Source: G039029935 sp039029935
Lineage (GTDB): Bacteria > Chloroflexota > Anaerolineae > Caldilineales > Caldilineaceae
DNA length: 11,007 bases
Assembly (NCBI GenBank): GCA_039029935.1
Contig: JBCCFC010000335.1
Location: 1 to 11,007 of the forward strand
Direction: 5' to 3'
Of the stretch, positions 1-6,800 are shown in pieces. The notes beneath the pieces are model-generated. The model was not told where the DNA came from and ran no database searches. It was given only the letters and a program-made list of their open reading frames with translations. A program made the translations under genes and the position numbers. Each line of letters opens with the position of its first letter. Positions within the stretch are counted from its first letter, which is position 1.

Positions 1-2831
1 GACATATGCCGCTTTACCGTACCAATACTGATGATCAGTTTGTCAGCCACCTGTTGATTACTGTACCCCTCGGCGACAAAATGAAGAATTTCCTCCTCGC
101 GTGTGGTGAGTGGTTCAACTAGCGGATTCACACGGGGTGTTTTTTGCATAGCATGGGGGCGTTGTGTTGGGTGAGGTTGTAGGTGGGTTACACCTTTAGG
201 TGTAGCAACATCTTTAGGTGTAGATACTGTGGACCGATTGGGTAGAGGCTGATTCGGGATTGATTGCTTTTTTGAATCAGGGTATGCGGCCAGAATGTGT
301 TCGGCATACTCGATGAATGTATCGTCTATCTGCCCCAAATCGTATGCTTCGCTCAAAAGCGTTTGCATGGGGACACCCAAATCCACATAGGTTCGGATAT
401 AGCCCTCTGGCTGGGCCAAGCGCAATGACTGCTCTAAGACCCTGTTGGCCTCGTTTATCTGGCCCAACCCATGATGGGCAAGGGAAAGGAATGCATACAG
501 CCCCACAGCGCGGCGATGATAGTGGCGTTCTTCGGCCAAGACAATCATGGGAGAGAGGAGTACACAACAGGTTTGCAGCATTGTGTGGTCTTTGTGGATC
601 CACCCAGCCAATACATAGTAATGCACCAGAGAAAGATAGTTGCTGTCTACGTTGGTGATGACCTCTTCCAACGGCTTGCCCGGTTTGTCGGTCAGTTGCA
701 GTTCCCCTGATTCCACCTTGGGGGCAAGCCAACGTCCTGCCACCGAGAAATCATCCATGCGCAGTGCCACCTGCATTTCGAGCAGATGATAGTAATCGAG
801 AGCGAAATAAAATAGATCTTTGGCGATAAACCGTTGCACCATCTCGCGCAGTTGTGCCAACAGTGGATAGACAGCCTCATGCCGACCCTGGCTTAATAAC
901 AGCGAAATGCGTATCCGGCTTCCATTCCACTGGACATCACCAATCCCTGCCAGTTCACCCAATCGTATCCCCAACGAACAGTGGTGTCGGGCCTTATCCA
1001 ATTCATTCCACTCATAGTAGAGGCCACTGAGGGCGACATGGATGTCAGCGGTCATCGGTGACTCTGTACTCGGCTGTGTGCCATATTGCTTGTCCACCCT
1101 ACGTAATGCATCCTGATAGAGTTGTTCTGCCTCTCGCAATCGCCCCTGCGCAGTCAGAATGACACCCAACATATAGGTGGAGCTTAACCGTGCATAGGTG
1201 TCCTGTGTGAGTTGGGTGGTATTAACAATCTCAAGCACAAGTTGATGTGCTTCAATCAGCGATTCCTCTTCCATCAGTGCCGCCACCATCTGACCTTTGA
1301 CCAATATGGCTGATGTCAAATCTTCTTCAGGCAGTTGAAAGAGAGCGTTCCGTAGGTGCTCTTTGGCCGCAGGTATATCACCACGCGCCCGCAGGATGTT
1401 GGCCTCGGCAACCGCCATTTGTCCACGAATCTCAGGCGGCAGGTTCTCAATTTTGTTGAGCATCTCCAGATAGAACTCGGTTTGGTCGATGTCATGACCG
1501 ATAAGATGACAAAAGACACCTGCAATCAAAATTTGTGGATATTTTGTGAGCTTGTGCATGGGGATGACGTCCAACCAACGGCGAATACGCGCAAATTCGC
1601 CCTGCTTCAACATCAGGTCACCGACCGTGAGTGCCATCAACCCAGCCGCACGCTCCATATCATTGGCAAGCAATGCATGTTCAATTGCTTCATCCTTCAA
1701 TGAATTTTTTTCCAACCATTGACTGGCTTTGAGATGCAGATGCGTAATCTCTTCTTCTCCAAGCTGCTGTTTTAATTGCTGTTGCAAAAGCTCGGCAAAG
1801 AGATGGTGATAGCGAAACCACTCGCGTTGGTGGTCGAGCGGGATGAGGAACAGATTGCGCTGCTCCAATGTCTTAAGCATGGTACGTGCATCGTCGAGGT
1901 CAATGCCCATGACAACACTGGCACTGTCGGCATTCATGCGATTTAGAATCGACGTACGCATCAGAAATCGCTGCACCTCTGTGGTCTGTTGACTTAGCAC
2001 TTCGGCTGCGAGATAATCGACCATATGGCGGTCTTGGCCCGATAGCGAATGGATGAATGCTTTGGTCGCATGTTGGGTGGGTAGCCCTTGAATCCGTAAA
2101 GCTGCAAACTGCAAGCCAGCGGGCCAGCCCTCGGTGCGCCGCTCCAACTCCATCACATCGCGCCGAGACAAGGCCAGCCCCATGCGGTGGTTGACAAACA
2201 CCATCGCCTCATCGAGCGTAAAGCGCAATTCCTTGGCACCCAATTCAATCACTTGACCTCGTGCGCGCAGGCGGGCAATGGCAAAAGGCGGCTCTGTGCG
2301 GCTGGTGATGACAAGATGCATATTGGGTGGCATGTAGTTCAGGAGCTGCTCTAGTGATTGATGGAGGATTGGCTCCGTAATCACGTGATAATCATCCAAC
2401 ACCAGCAGAAACGGCAATGCATAGCCACTTAACTCGTTGATAAGTGTGCCTAACACAGCTTCAATGGCTTGGGTTGGGGTGGTTGGGATTTGCGCTGTAT
2501 TGAGCAGAGAGAGTGTCATCTGGCCCAACGTGGCGTCGATGGTTTGCAGTGCTGCAATTAGATAGGCCAAAAAACGACTGGGATCATTATCCCCTTCGTC
2601 CAGCGATACCCACGCAACCTTCTGTTTCTTCTCGCTTGTCTGGTTGAGCAGTTGATGAATCCAATCCACGACCACCGTTGTTTTGCCAAAACCCGCAGGC
2701 GCAGATACCAGCGTCAACTTACGCTGCACATACGTACTTTCATTGAGTCGATCCAGCAGGCGTTTGCGCTGCACAACGTTGGGCAATGGCGTTGGAATAT
2801 ACAATTTGGTTTGTAAAATGAAGTTTGTCAT
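1..2831 (-). CDS. LuxR-family ATP-dependent (LAL/MalT-like) transcriptional regulator, C-terminus cut by window edge
   Basis: Large STAND-type transcription activator; members of this family bind ATP and an inducer, oligomerise and activate promoters through a C-terminal LuxR helix-turn-helix. The frame is open for 943 complete codons from ATG at 2831 to the left edge, and I checked frame consistency at about ten points. Walker A is SAPAGFGKTT (residues 43-52) and Walker B is LLVLDDYH (142-149), followed by SRTEPP and EGWPAGLQ segments typical of MalT-like NTPases. Residues of roughly 370-870 are helical TPR-like repeats, including the family segment RLAQPEGYIRTYVDLG. A Thr/Pro/Gln-rich linker precedes the LuxR domain at about 906 (LTTREEEILHFVAEGYSNQQ, then GTVKRHM at the edge). 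About 25-30 residues are probably missing. There is no Shine-Dalgarno sequence; a promoter lies almost on the start codon. The inducer and targets cannot be read from the sequence. Confidence 0.93.
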   Translation of the reverse strand, partial: MTNFILQTKLYIPTPLPNVVQRKRLLDRLNESTYVQRKLTLVSAPAGFGKTTVVVDWIHQLLNQTSEKKQKVAWVSLDEGDNDPSRFLAYLIAALQTIDATLGQMTLSLLNTAQIPTTPTQAIEAVLGTLINELSGYALPFLLVLDDYHVITEPILHQSLEQLLNYMPPNMHLVITSRTEPPFAIARLRARGQVIELGAKELRFTLDEAMVFVNHRMGLALSRRDVMELERRTEGWPAGLQFAALRIQGLPTQHATKAFIHSLSGQDRHMVDYLAAEVLSQQTTEVQRFLMRTSILNRMNADSASVVMGIDLDDARTMLKTLEQRNLFLIPLDHQREWFRYHHLFAELLQQQLKQQLGEEEITHLHLKASQWLEKNSLKDEAIEHALLANDMERAAGLMALTVGDLMLKQGEFARIRRWLDVIPMHKLTKYPQILIAGVFCHLIGHDIDQTEFYLEMLNKIENLPPEIRGQMAVAEANILRARGDIPAAKEHLRNALFQLPEEDLTSAILVKGQMVAALMEEESLIEAHQLVLEIVNTTQLTQDTYARLSSTYMLGVILTAQGRLREAEQLYQDALRRVDKQYGTQPSTESPMTADIHVALSGLYYEWNELDKARHHCSLGIRLGELAGIGDVQWNGSRIRISLLLSQGRHEAVYPLLAQLREMVQRFIAKDLFYFALDYYHLLEMQVALRMDDFSVAGRWLAPKVESGELQLTDKPGKPLEEVITNVDSNYLSLVHYYVLAGWIHKDHTMLQTCCVLLSPMIVLAEERHYHRRAVGLYAFLSLAHHGLGQINEANRVLEQSLRLAQPEGYIRTYVDLGVPMQTLLSEAYDLGQIDDTFIEYAEHILAAYPDSKKQSIPNQPLPNRSTVSTPKDVATPKGVTHLQPHPTQRPHAMQKTPRVNPLVEPLTTREEEILHFVAEGYSNQQVADKLIISIGTVKRHM

Positions 2832-2840
2832 GATACGAAG

Positions 2841-2849
2841 ATTATACCA
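2841..2849 (-). promoter_or_regulatory. Extended -10 promoter of the LAL regulator, near-leaderless
   Basis: On the minus strand the sequence is TGGTATAAT, a perfect extended -10 (TGn plus TATAAT), ending 9 bases before the ATG at 2831. The usual start distance would put the first transcribed base at about 2836-2831, so the mRNA would have almost no leader. This agrees with the lack of a Shine-Dalgarno sequence. The -35 position (about 2864-2869, TCTCTC on the minus strand) is poor, which an extended -10 can compensate. Confidence 0.55.
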
Positions 2850-2920
2850 TGAAATAAGAGGATGAGAGAGGTGAATTTTTGACAACGATAGTACTGACTG
2901 AAGTGCTGGCTGATGAAGAT

Positions 2921-2966
2921 AGATGAACACAAATGGAATCATACCGATATTCATTTATGTTCATCT
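2921..2966. repeat. Imperfect inverted repeat between the two minus-strand genes
   Basis: The left arm AGATGAACACAAATGGAAT (2921-2939) faces the right arm ATTCATTTATGTTCATCT (2949-2966) across a 9-base spacer. The arms match apart from one substitution and one bulged base. It lies just after the stop codon of the small helix-turn-helix gene and upstream of the regulator promoter. No T-run follows on either strand, so it is not a canonical terminator. It could be a dispersed repeat or an operator; the GTTCATCTGCGGTT stretch at its right end resembles short intergenic repeats I associate with environmental bacteria, from memory and untested. Confidence 0.5.
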
Positions 2967-2989
2967 GCGGTTAGATAGATGATAGCACC

Positions 2990-3184
2990 CTAAATTTTTA
3001 TGTGCATCACCCTTTCTAATTCGTGTTGGCGTATTCGCCAATTACGCCCCACTTTCACCGCTGATGGTAATGTGCCATCGCGACACCAACGCCATACAGT
3101 TGAGCGACTAACACGTAGTATGTCCGCAACCTCCTGCACAGTAAGCAGATTTTGTTGAGACACACTCAAGTTTTGGATGGACAT
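2990..3184 (-). CDS. Small excisionase/MerR-type helix-turn-helix DNA-binding protein
   Basis: 64-residue protein from ATG at 3184. Nearly all of it is one HTH_17/excisionase-family winged helix-turn-helix: LLTVQEVADILRVSRSTVWR (residues 13-32), then a WCRDGTLPSAVKVGRNWRI segment (33-51) and a closing helix to about residue 58. Basic and Trp residues in the recognition and wing parts are as usual for the family, which includes phage excisionases and small transcription regulators. The frame extends to a TTG at 3211, and an ATG at 3190 is also possible. I chose 3184 because the strong AAGGAG (3198-3193) is 8 bases from it but only 2 from the 3190 ATG. It is transcribed towards the LAL regulator, 158 bases away, and divergently from the PBP operon, so local regulation is plausible. 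No integrase or phage gene is visible. Confidence 0.85.
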   Translation of the reverse strand: MSIQNLSVSQQNLLTVQEVADILRVSRSTVWRWCRDGTLPSAVKVGRNWRIRQHELERVMHIKI

Positions 3185-3190
3185 GACCAT

Positions 3191-3200
3191 AACTCCTTCC
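3191..3200 (-). promoter_or_regulatory. Ribosome binding site that decides the start of the small HTH gene
   Basis: On the minus strand the sequence is GGAAGGAGTT. The AAGGAG core is 8 bases from the ATG at 3184 and only 2 from the ATG at 3190, favouring the shorter protein. The contrast with the two Shine-Dalgarno-less genes (regulator at 2831, PBP at 3804) is notable. Confidence 0.7.
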
Positions 3201-3262
3201 TCTGTTTCCAATGTTAAGAATTGATTGTGTAGTCAAAAATATACAAGCTCGCCTCAGATCAA

Positions 3263-3331
3263 AGGAAAGTATCGCAGGTTGGCTACCTGCGTCACAGATA
3301 ACCAATCTGTGTTACTGGCTTATACTTTCCT
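3263..3331. repeat. 69-bp compound palindrome: outer stem enclosing two inverted copies of a 19-nt hairpin
   Basis: The outer arms are AGGAAAGTAT (3263-3272) and ATACTTTCCT (3322-3331), a perfect 10-bp match. Inside are hairpin A, CGCAGGTTGGCTACCTGCG (3273-3291), one T, and hairpin B (3293-3311). Read on the opposite strand B is CACAGATTGGTTATCTGTG. A and B therefore share the consensus CRCAGRTTGGYTAYCTGYG. Four of their five differences form two compensated pairs (G-C replaced by A-T at hairpin positions 2/18 and 6/14); the fifth is in the loop. Such covariation shows that pairing was maintained while sequence drifted. Ten bases (3312-3321) remain unpaired before the closing arm. It could be a mobile palindromic repeat (REP/MITE-like) or a structured RNA; I recognise no named family. 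Confidence 0.85.
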
Positions 3332-3368
3332 ATTTAATTAATAAAAGGCTATTTTGTATGGGGTTGCA

Positions 3369-3398
3369 GTTTGATCAACCGGAGGACGCCGATCAAAC
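3369..3398. repeat. Perfect 8-bp inverted repeat
   Basis: Arms GTTTGATC (3369-3376) and GATCAAAC (3391-3398) flank a 14-base loop AACCGGAGGACGCC. As RNA this would expose a GGAGGA purine stretch in the loop, but no start codon follows at a suitable distance. TACTGGCT at 3411-3418, just downstream, repeats 3313-3320 inside the compound palindrome. Confidence 0.6.
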
Positions 3399-3430
3399 CA
3401 CATATACAGATACTGGCTAAAGTTTTTACA

Positions 3431-3447
3431 GGTAAATCAAATTTACC
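3431..3447. repeat. Short perfect palindrome, possible operator
   Basis: GGTAAAT (3431-3437), spacer CAA, ATTTACC (3441-3447). Seven-base perfect arms with a 3-base centre have the size of a dimeric repressor operator or a small hairpin. No promoter elements are obvious around it, so the role is unassigned. Confidence 0.5.
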
Positions 3448-3522
3448 CAGTGTCTTGTTGCCACTTGGAAGTCGTGATAGCCAACGCGACAAACGAATGT
3501 ATTTGTATGATAGCAAGACTAT

Positions 3523-3583
3523 TGTGCGGAATGTTAGCACAGAAAATCGCACACTTTGTTTCGCACACAGTGTTTTGTGCGAT
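3523..3583. repeat. Cluster of TGTGCGA/TCGCACA motifs in both orientations
   Basis: TGTGCGG (3523-3529), TCGCACA (3547-3553), TCGCACA (3561-3567) and TGTGCGA (3576-3582), with a one-mismatch copy TAGCACA at 3535-3541. The pair ATCGCACA (3546-3553) and TGTGCGAT (3576-3583) forms perfect 8-bp arms, and the middle copy can compete for the same partner. Several copies of one 7-mer within 61 bp suggest a multi-site binding region for a regulator, about 220-280 bp upstream of the PBP start. The small helix-turn-helix protein is an obvious candidate binder, but that is inference. Confidence 0.55.
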
Positions 3584-3606
3584 AAATCAAAAAAAGACTT
3601 GAACGG

Positions 3607-3627
3607 GGGAAATCATTTCATGTTCCC
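3607..3627. repeat. Weak hairpin with an inner palindrome
   Basis: GGGAA (3607-3611) can pair with TTCCC (3623-3627), and the inner GAAATCATTTC (3609-3619) is itself an odd-centred palindrome. There is no T-run after it. Low information content; it is listed because it continues the run of dyads upstream of the PBP operon. Confidence 0.3.
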
Positions 3628-3682
3628 GCAACATTAGTCATTTACGACGTGCCTAAGTTATGGGTTTTGTCAATATATCAGA

Positions 3683-3688
3683 TATAAT
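3683..3688 (+). promoter_or_regulatory. Candidate -10 element of the PBP operon
   Basis: A perfect TATAAT in an A+T-rich stretch, 116 bases before the PBP start. TTGTCA at 3667-3672 resembles a -35 but is only 10 bases away, too close for a standard sigma-70 promoter, and nothing good lies 16-18 bases upstream. If used, transcription would start near 3695 and produce a leader of about 110 bases containing both hairpins described next. The promoter may need an activator. Confidence 0.4.
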
Positions 3689-3711
3689 AAAATCCTGTAG
3701 AAATTTTGCGC

Positions 3712-3750
3712 ATAGAGCAATATGCAGGGCATATTCACTCTATATTTTTT
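3712..3750 (+). terminator. Intrinsic terminator-like hairpin in the PBP leader
   Basis: ATAGAG (3712-3717) pairs with CTCTAT (3738-3743), and inside it AATATGC (3719-3725) pairs with GCATATT (3729-3735) around a 3-base AGG loop. This gives 13 base pairs interrupted only by a small C/CA internal loop. An A and six T residues (3745-3750) follow at once, the layout of a rho-independent terminator on the plus strand, though the stem is A+T-rich and so of moderate strength. It lies between the candidate -10 and the PBP gene, so it may act as an attenuator or block upstream read-through. Confidence 0.55.
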
Positions 3751-3758
3751 GCCTTTCT

Positions 3759-3793
3759 AAACAGAATTCTCATGAATAATAGAATTCTGTTTT
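3759..3793 (+). promoter_or_regulatory. Perfect 12-bp hairpin immediately before the PBP start codon
   Basis: AAACAGAATTCT (3759-3770) and AGAATTCTGTTT (3781-3792) are perfectly complementary around the 10-base loop CATGAATAAT; the right arm runs into TTTT. The stem ends 11 bases before the ATG, where a Shine-Dalgarno sequence would normally lie, and none is present. It could be a second weak terminator, a translational control hairpin, or a DNA operator (each arm holds GAATTC). The loop TGAATA is complementary to TATTCA (3732-3737) in the preceding hairpin, so mutually exclusive or kissing folds are possible. Confidence 0.6.
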
Positions 3794-3803
3794 ACACATA
3801 TAT

Positions 3804-6800
3804 ATGCATACAACAATAAATATCAGAAGATTTTTGTTGCTCCTAATACTCATTTTTATACTGTTTAGGATCAACAGTGTTCAAATAGGAATTGCACATA
3901 CACTTTCTCAAGAAAGTTCAATCGCTATTCAAAGGGAAGAACAACAGGGAGAGCCACAGACAACACCAAACGCTGCGCTTGAAGAAGAGGTCGAAGACGA
4001 GACAGAAGAGACAACGGATAGCCTGAACATTCAGGAATATACAGATCGAAAATCGACGCAAAAAGCAAATATCATCGACGACCTGCCTGTCTTTAATGTC
4101 CTGAGCCGTGTGTTGTCACTGTTGGGGATGGAAGAAAACGAGGTCGCAGGGCTGGCAGAGTATCAGACACGCTATGATGATGAGTTTGATATAAATGTGC
4201 GCGTAGGCGATACACCCTATGCCATCGCCGAGGCATACATGCGTGAATATCAGCCAGGGCCGCTGCCGCGTATTTTTCAAACGACCGTTGTCTATGATCG
4301 CAATGGTATCCAAATTGCCGAAATGATTGATGAAGGGCGGCGTGTTTGGGTTCCGCTGTCACAAATCTCGCCTTATCTGCGTGAAGCCATCATAGCGACG
4401 GAGGATGCCTCCTTCTACACGAATTCAGGGGTTGATGTGGTGCGTGTGTTTGGTGCATTGCGTCAAAATATCACAGCGGACGATATTGAGTCTGGGGCCA
4501 GCACCATCACCATGCAACTGGCACGCAACCTCTTTTTAGGGCTGGATGAACGCTATGAACAGTCGTTTGAACGCAAAGCACTCGAATACTACCTCTCTCT
4601 GGATTTGACCAAACTCTATACCAAAGATGAACTCCTAGAGATGTATCTCAATCTGGTCTACTTTGGTGAGGGGGCCTATGGCGCCGAAGCCGCTGCACAG
4701 ACCTATTTTGGCAAATCGGCGATTGAACTGACACCCACAGAGGCAACACTCTTGGCAGGGCTACCACAACAGCCATCCAATCTGAATTTGTATACCAATT
4801 GGGCAGACGCACGCGAACGTCAACTTGTGGTACTGGCCCTGATGGTCCGTCATGACCGCTTGACCCAAGCCGAGGCGGACGCCATCTTTGCACCTGAGCC
4901 ACGTCTCAATCCACTGCGTAACCGTATTCCCAAGCCGAATATCGCACCGCATTTTGTGCAGTATTTGGCCGAATATCTGCGTGATAATGGGTATGGCGAG
5001 ATTGGGCGTGCGGGCTTGACGGTTCACAGTACGCTGGATATGCGGATGCAGACGCTGGCACAAAAAATCGTCAGTGAACAGGTCGTAACGCTGGGGCCGT
5101 ACTATAACTTGAACAACGGTGCATTGCTCTCCATGCAAGTTGGGACAGGCGATATCTTGGCGATGGTTGGTAGTGCCAACTTTAACGACGCCACCATTGC
5201 AGGGCAATTCAATACAACCATTGGTCTACGTCAACCTGGCAGCACCGTTAAACCCATTCTTTACGCTGCACTTTTTGACCGCAATTTTATCAGTCCTGCA
5301 ACCATCCTGTGGGATACGCCTGTGAGTTATGCAGATTCGACAGGTGTATCTACCTATAAGCCCGTCAACTATGACGAGCGTTTTCATGGCTTAGTGACAG
5401 CTCGTTCTGCGTTGGCAAATAGCTATAACGTCCCAATGGTCAAGCTATTTAGCGGACTGGGGTTTGATGGCATGTATGAAACGGCGCAGGCAATGGGGTT
5501 ACACAGCCTGGAGTATGCACCCGAAACCTATGGGTTGAGTTTGGCACTGGGTGGTGCAGAGGTGCGCATGATCGATATGGTGACGGCCTATCATACGATT
5601 GCCAATCATGGCCGCTATCTGCCGCCCAGCCCAATTCTGCGGCTAGAACATCATGGACTTGGTGATATTACGCCTGAGCCTGCTGCAAGCATTGCCGCCA
5701 TTTCACCCGATGCAGCGTTTTTAGTAACGGACATTATGAGCGACCGCGTGGCTCGCCGCCCTATTTTTGGGCAGGCACGGTCATTGACGCTAGACCGCCC
5801 TGCCGCTGTCAAAACTGGGACCACCAACGACATCCGCGACAATTGGACCATCGGCTTTACCCGTTACATGGTCACGGGTGTTTGGACGGGCAACACCGAC
5901 AACAGCCCGATGCAAGAGGCCAGTGGTGTGACGGGGGCTGCACCGACATGGAAAGCCTTTATGCAGGGTGTGCTGGACGATACCAACTTGCTCCGCACGA
6001 TTGATGCACCGTTATCAACCGCCAGTGATGAGGAGTGGATATTTGCCCCACCGGATACGGTTCAACAAATAGATGTCTGTTCTCTAAAAAATCAATGTAA
6101 GGAGGGCGGCGAATATTTTAGCAAAAGTTGGCTTCAACGAATGGGTGAGGCTGGTCCATTGGGCGATAGCACCATCGAAGCACCACTGCGCTATGCCTTA
6201 CGCACCCTCAATGGCAATGTCTATGGTGGTGTCTACTGTACACCTGCGAACGAAGAAGAACAGGAAACCTTTGCTCCACGCATGACCAAATTGCCCGATG
6301 TGGTTGGGCAAATCATGGCGTGGCAGCAGTTCCTAGAAGAGCGTCCTGTTGACGCACCACCACCGATAGGGTATGAGGATGTCATTCGTCCCAATATTGG
6401 GAGTCGTGTAGGCAGACAGGACCGAACCATTCGCTTGCCCCAATATACGCGCTTTGTCTACATCTCTGAATATGAACGAGATCGCTTTAAAAACCTTGCT
6501 TGGAGCATTGCGAGAGGGGTTCCCATCAATTTGGGGGCCTGCGACTATCTACCCTACTACACTGTCCAGCGTGGCGACACATGGCGATTTGTGGCCTATC
6601 GTTTTGGTATCGAAGAAAATTATCTACGGGCGGCCAATCCGCAAGCGGGGACTGTCCTAGACCCCAGCGAGCAGCTATTGGTCCCCACAGGTGTGCCGAT
6701 TGTTGTCACACCCGACAGCCCCATCTACACTGTCCAAGAAGGAGATGTGTGGCTAACGATTGCCGAAAAATTTAATGTCCCACTGAGTGCGCTCAAGGCG

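Larger units (their letters stand above)
3185..3803. other. Dyad-rich, gene-poor intergenic region
   Basis: About 600 bp between the divergent helix-turn-helix gene and the PBP operon. I find no convincing gene: open frames of 67-88 codons exist (3211-3420 plus, 3371-3637 plus, 3349-3552 minus) but overlap one another, span the inverted repeats and show no recognisable family. Instead there are at least seven separate inverted repeats, listed individually, each of a different sequence. The right-hand 150 bp is strongly A+T-rich. No tRNA, CRISPR or transposase is seen. Confidence 0.7.

Noticed and set aside
541..580. Apparent frameshift in the LAL regulator near GGCCAAGACAATCATGG
   Set aside because: It came from dropping two bases while reverse-complementing. 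Re-reading gives LQTCCVLLSPMIVLAEE in one frame, and start, Walker, TPR and helix-turn-helix positions are all in phase.
2990..3211. Longer form of the small helix-turn-helix protein starting at 3211
   Set aside because: The first codon is TTG with no ribosome site before it. The strong AAGGAG inside that extension is best placed for the ATG at 3184.
3263..3331. tRNA, retron RNA, integron attC or known riboswitch
   Set aside because: No anticodon or T-arm pattern, no reverse transcriptase nearby, no integron core sites, and no riboswitch core I recognise. The element is better described by its own twin-hairpin structure.
3211..3637. Small open frames at 3211-3420 (+), 3371-3637 (+) and 3349-3552 (-)
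   Set aside because: They overlap one another and run through inverted repeats, lack convincing ribosome sites, and show no recognisable protein family.
3667..3688. TTGTCA plus TATAAT as a standard sigma-70 promoter
   Set aside because: The spacer is only 10 bases, too short for normal recognition, so only the -10 is kept as a candidate.
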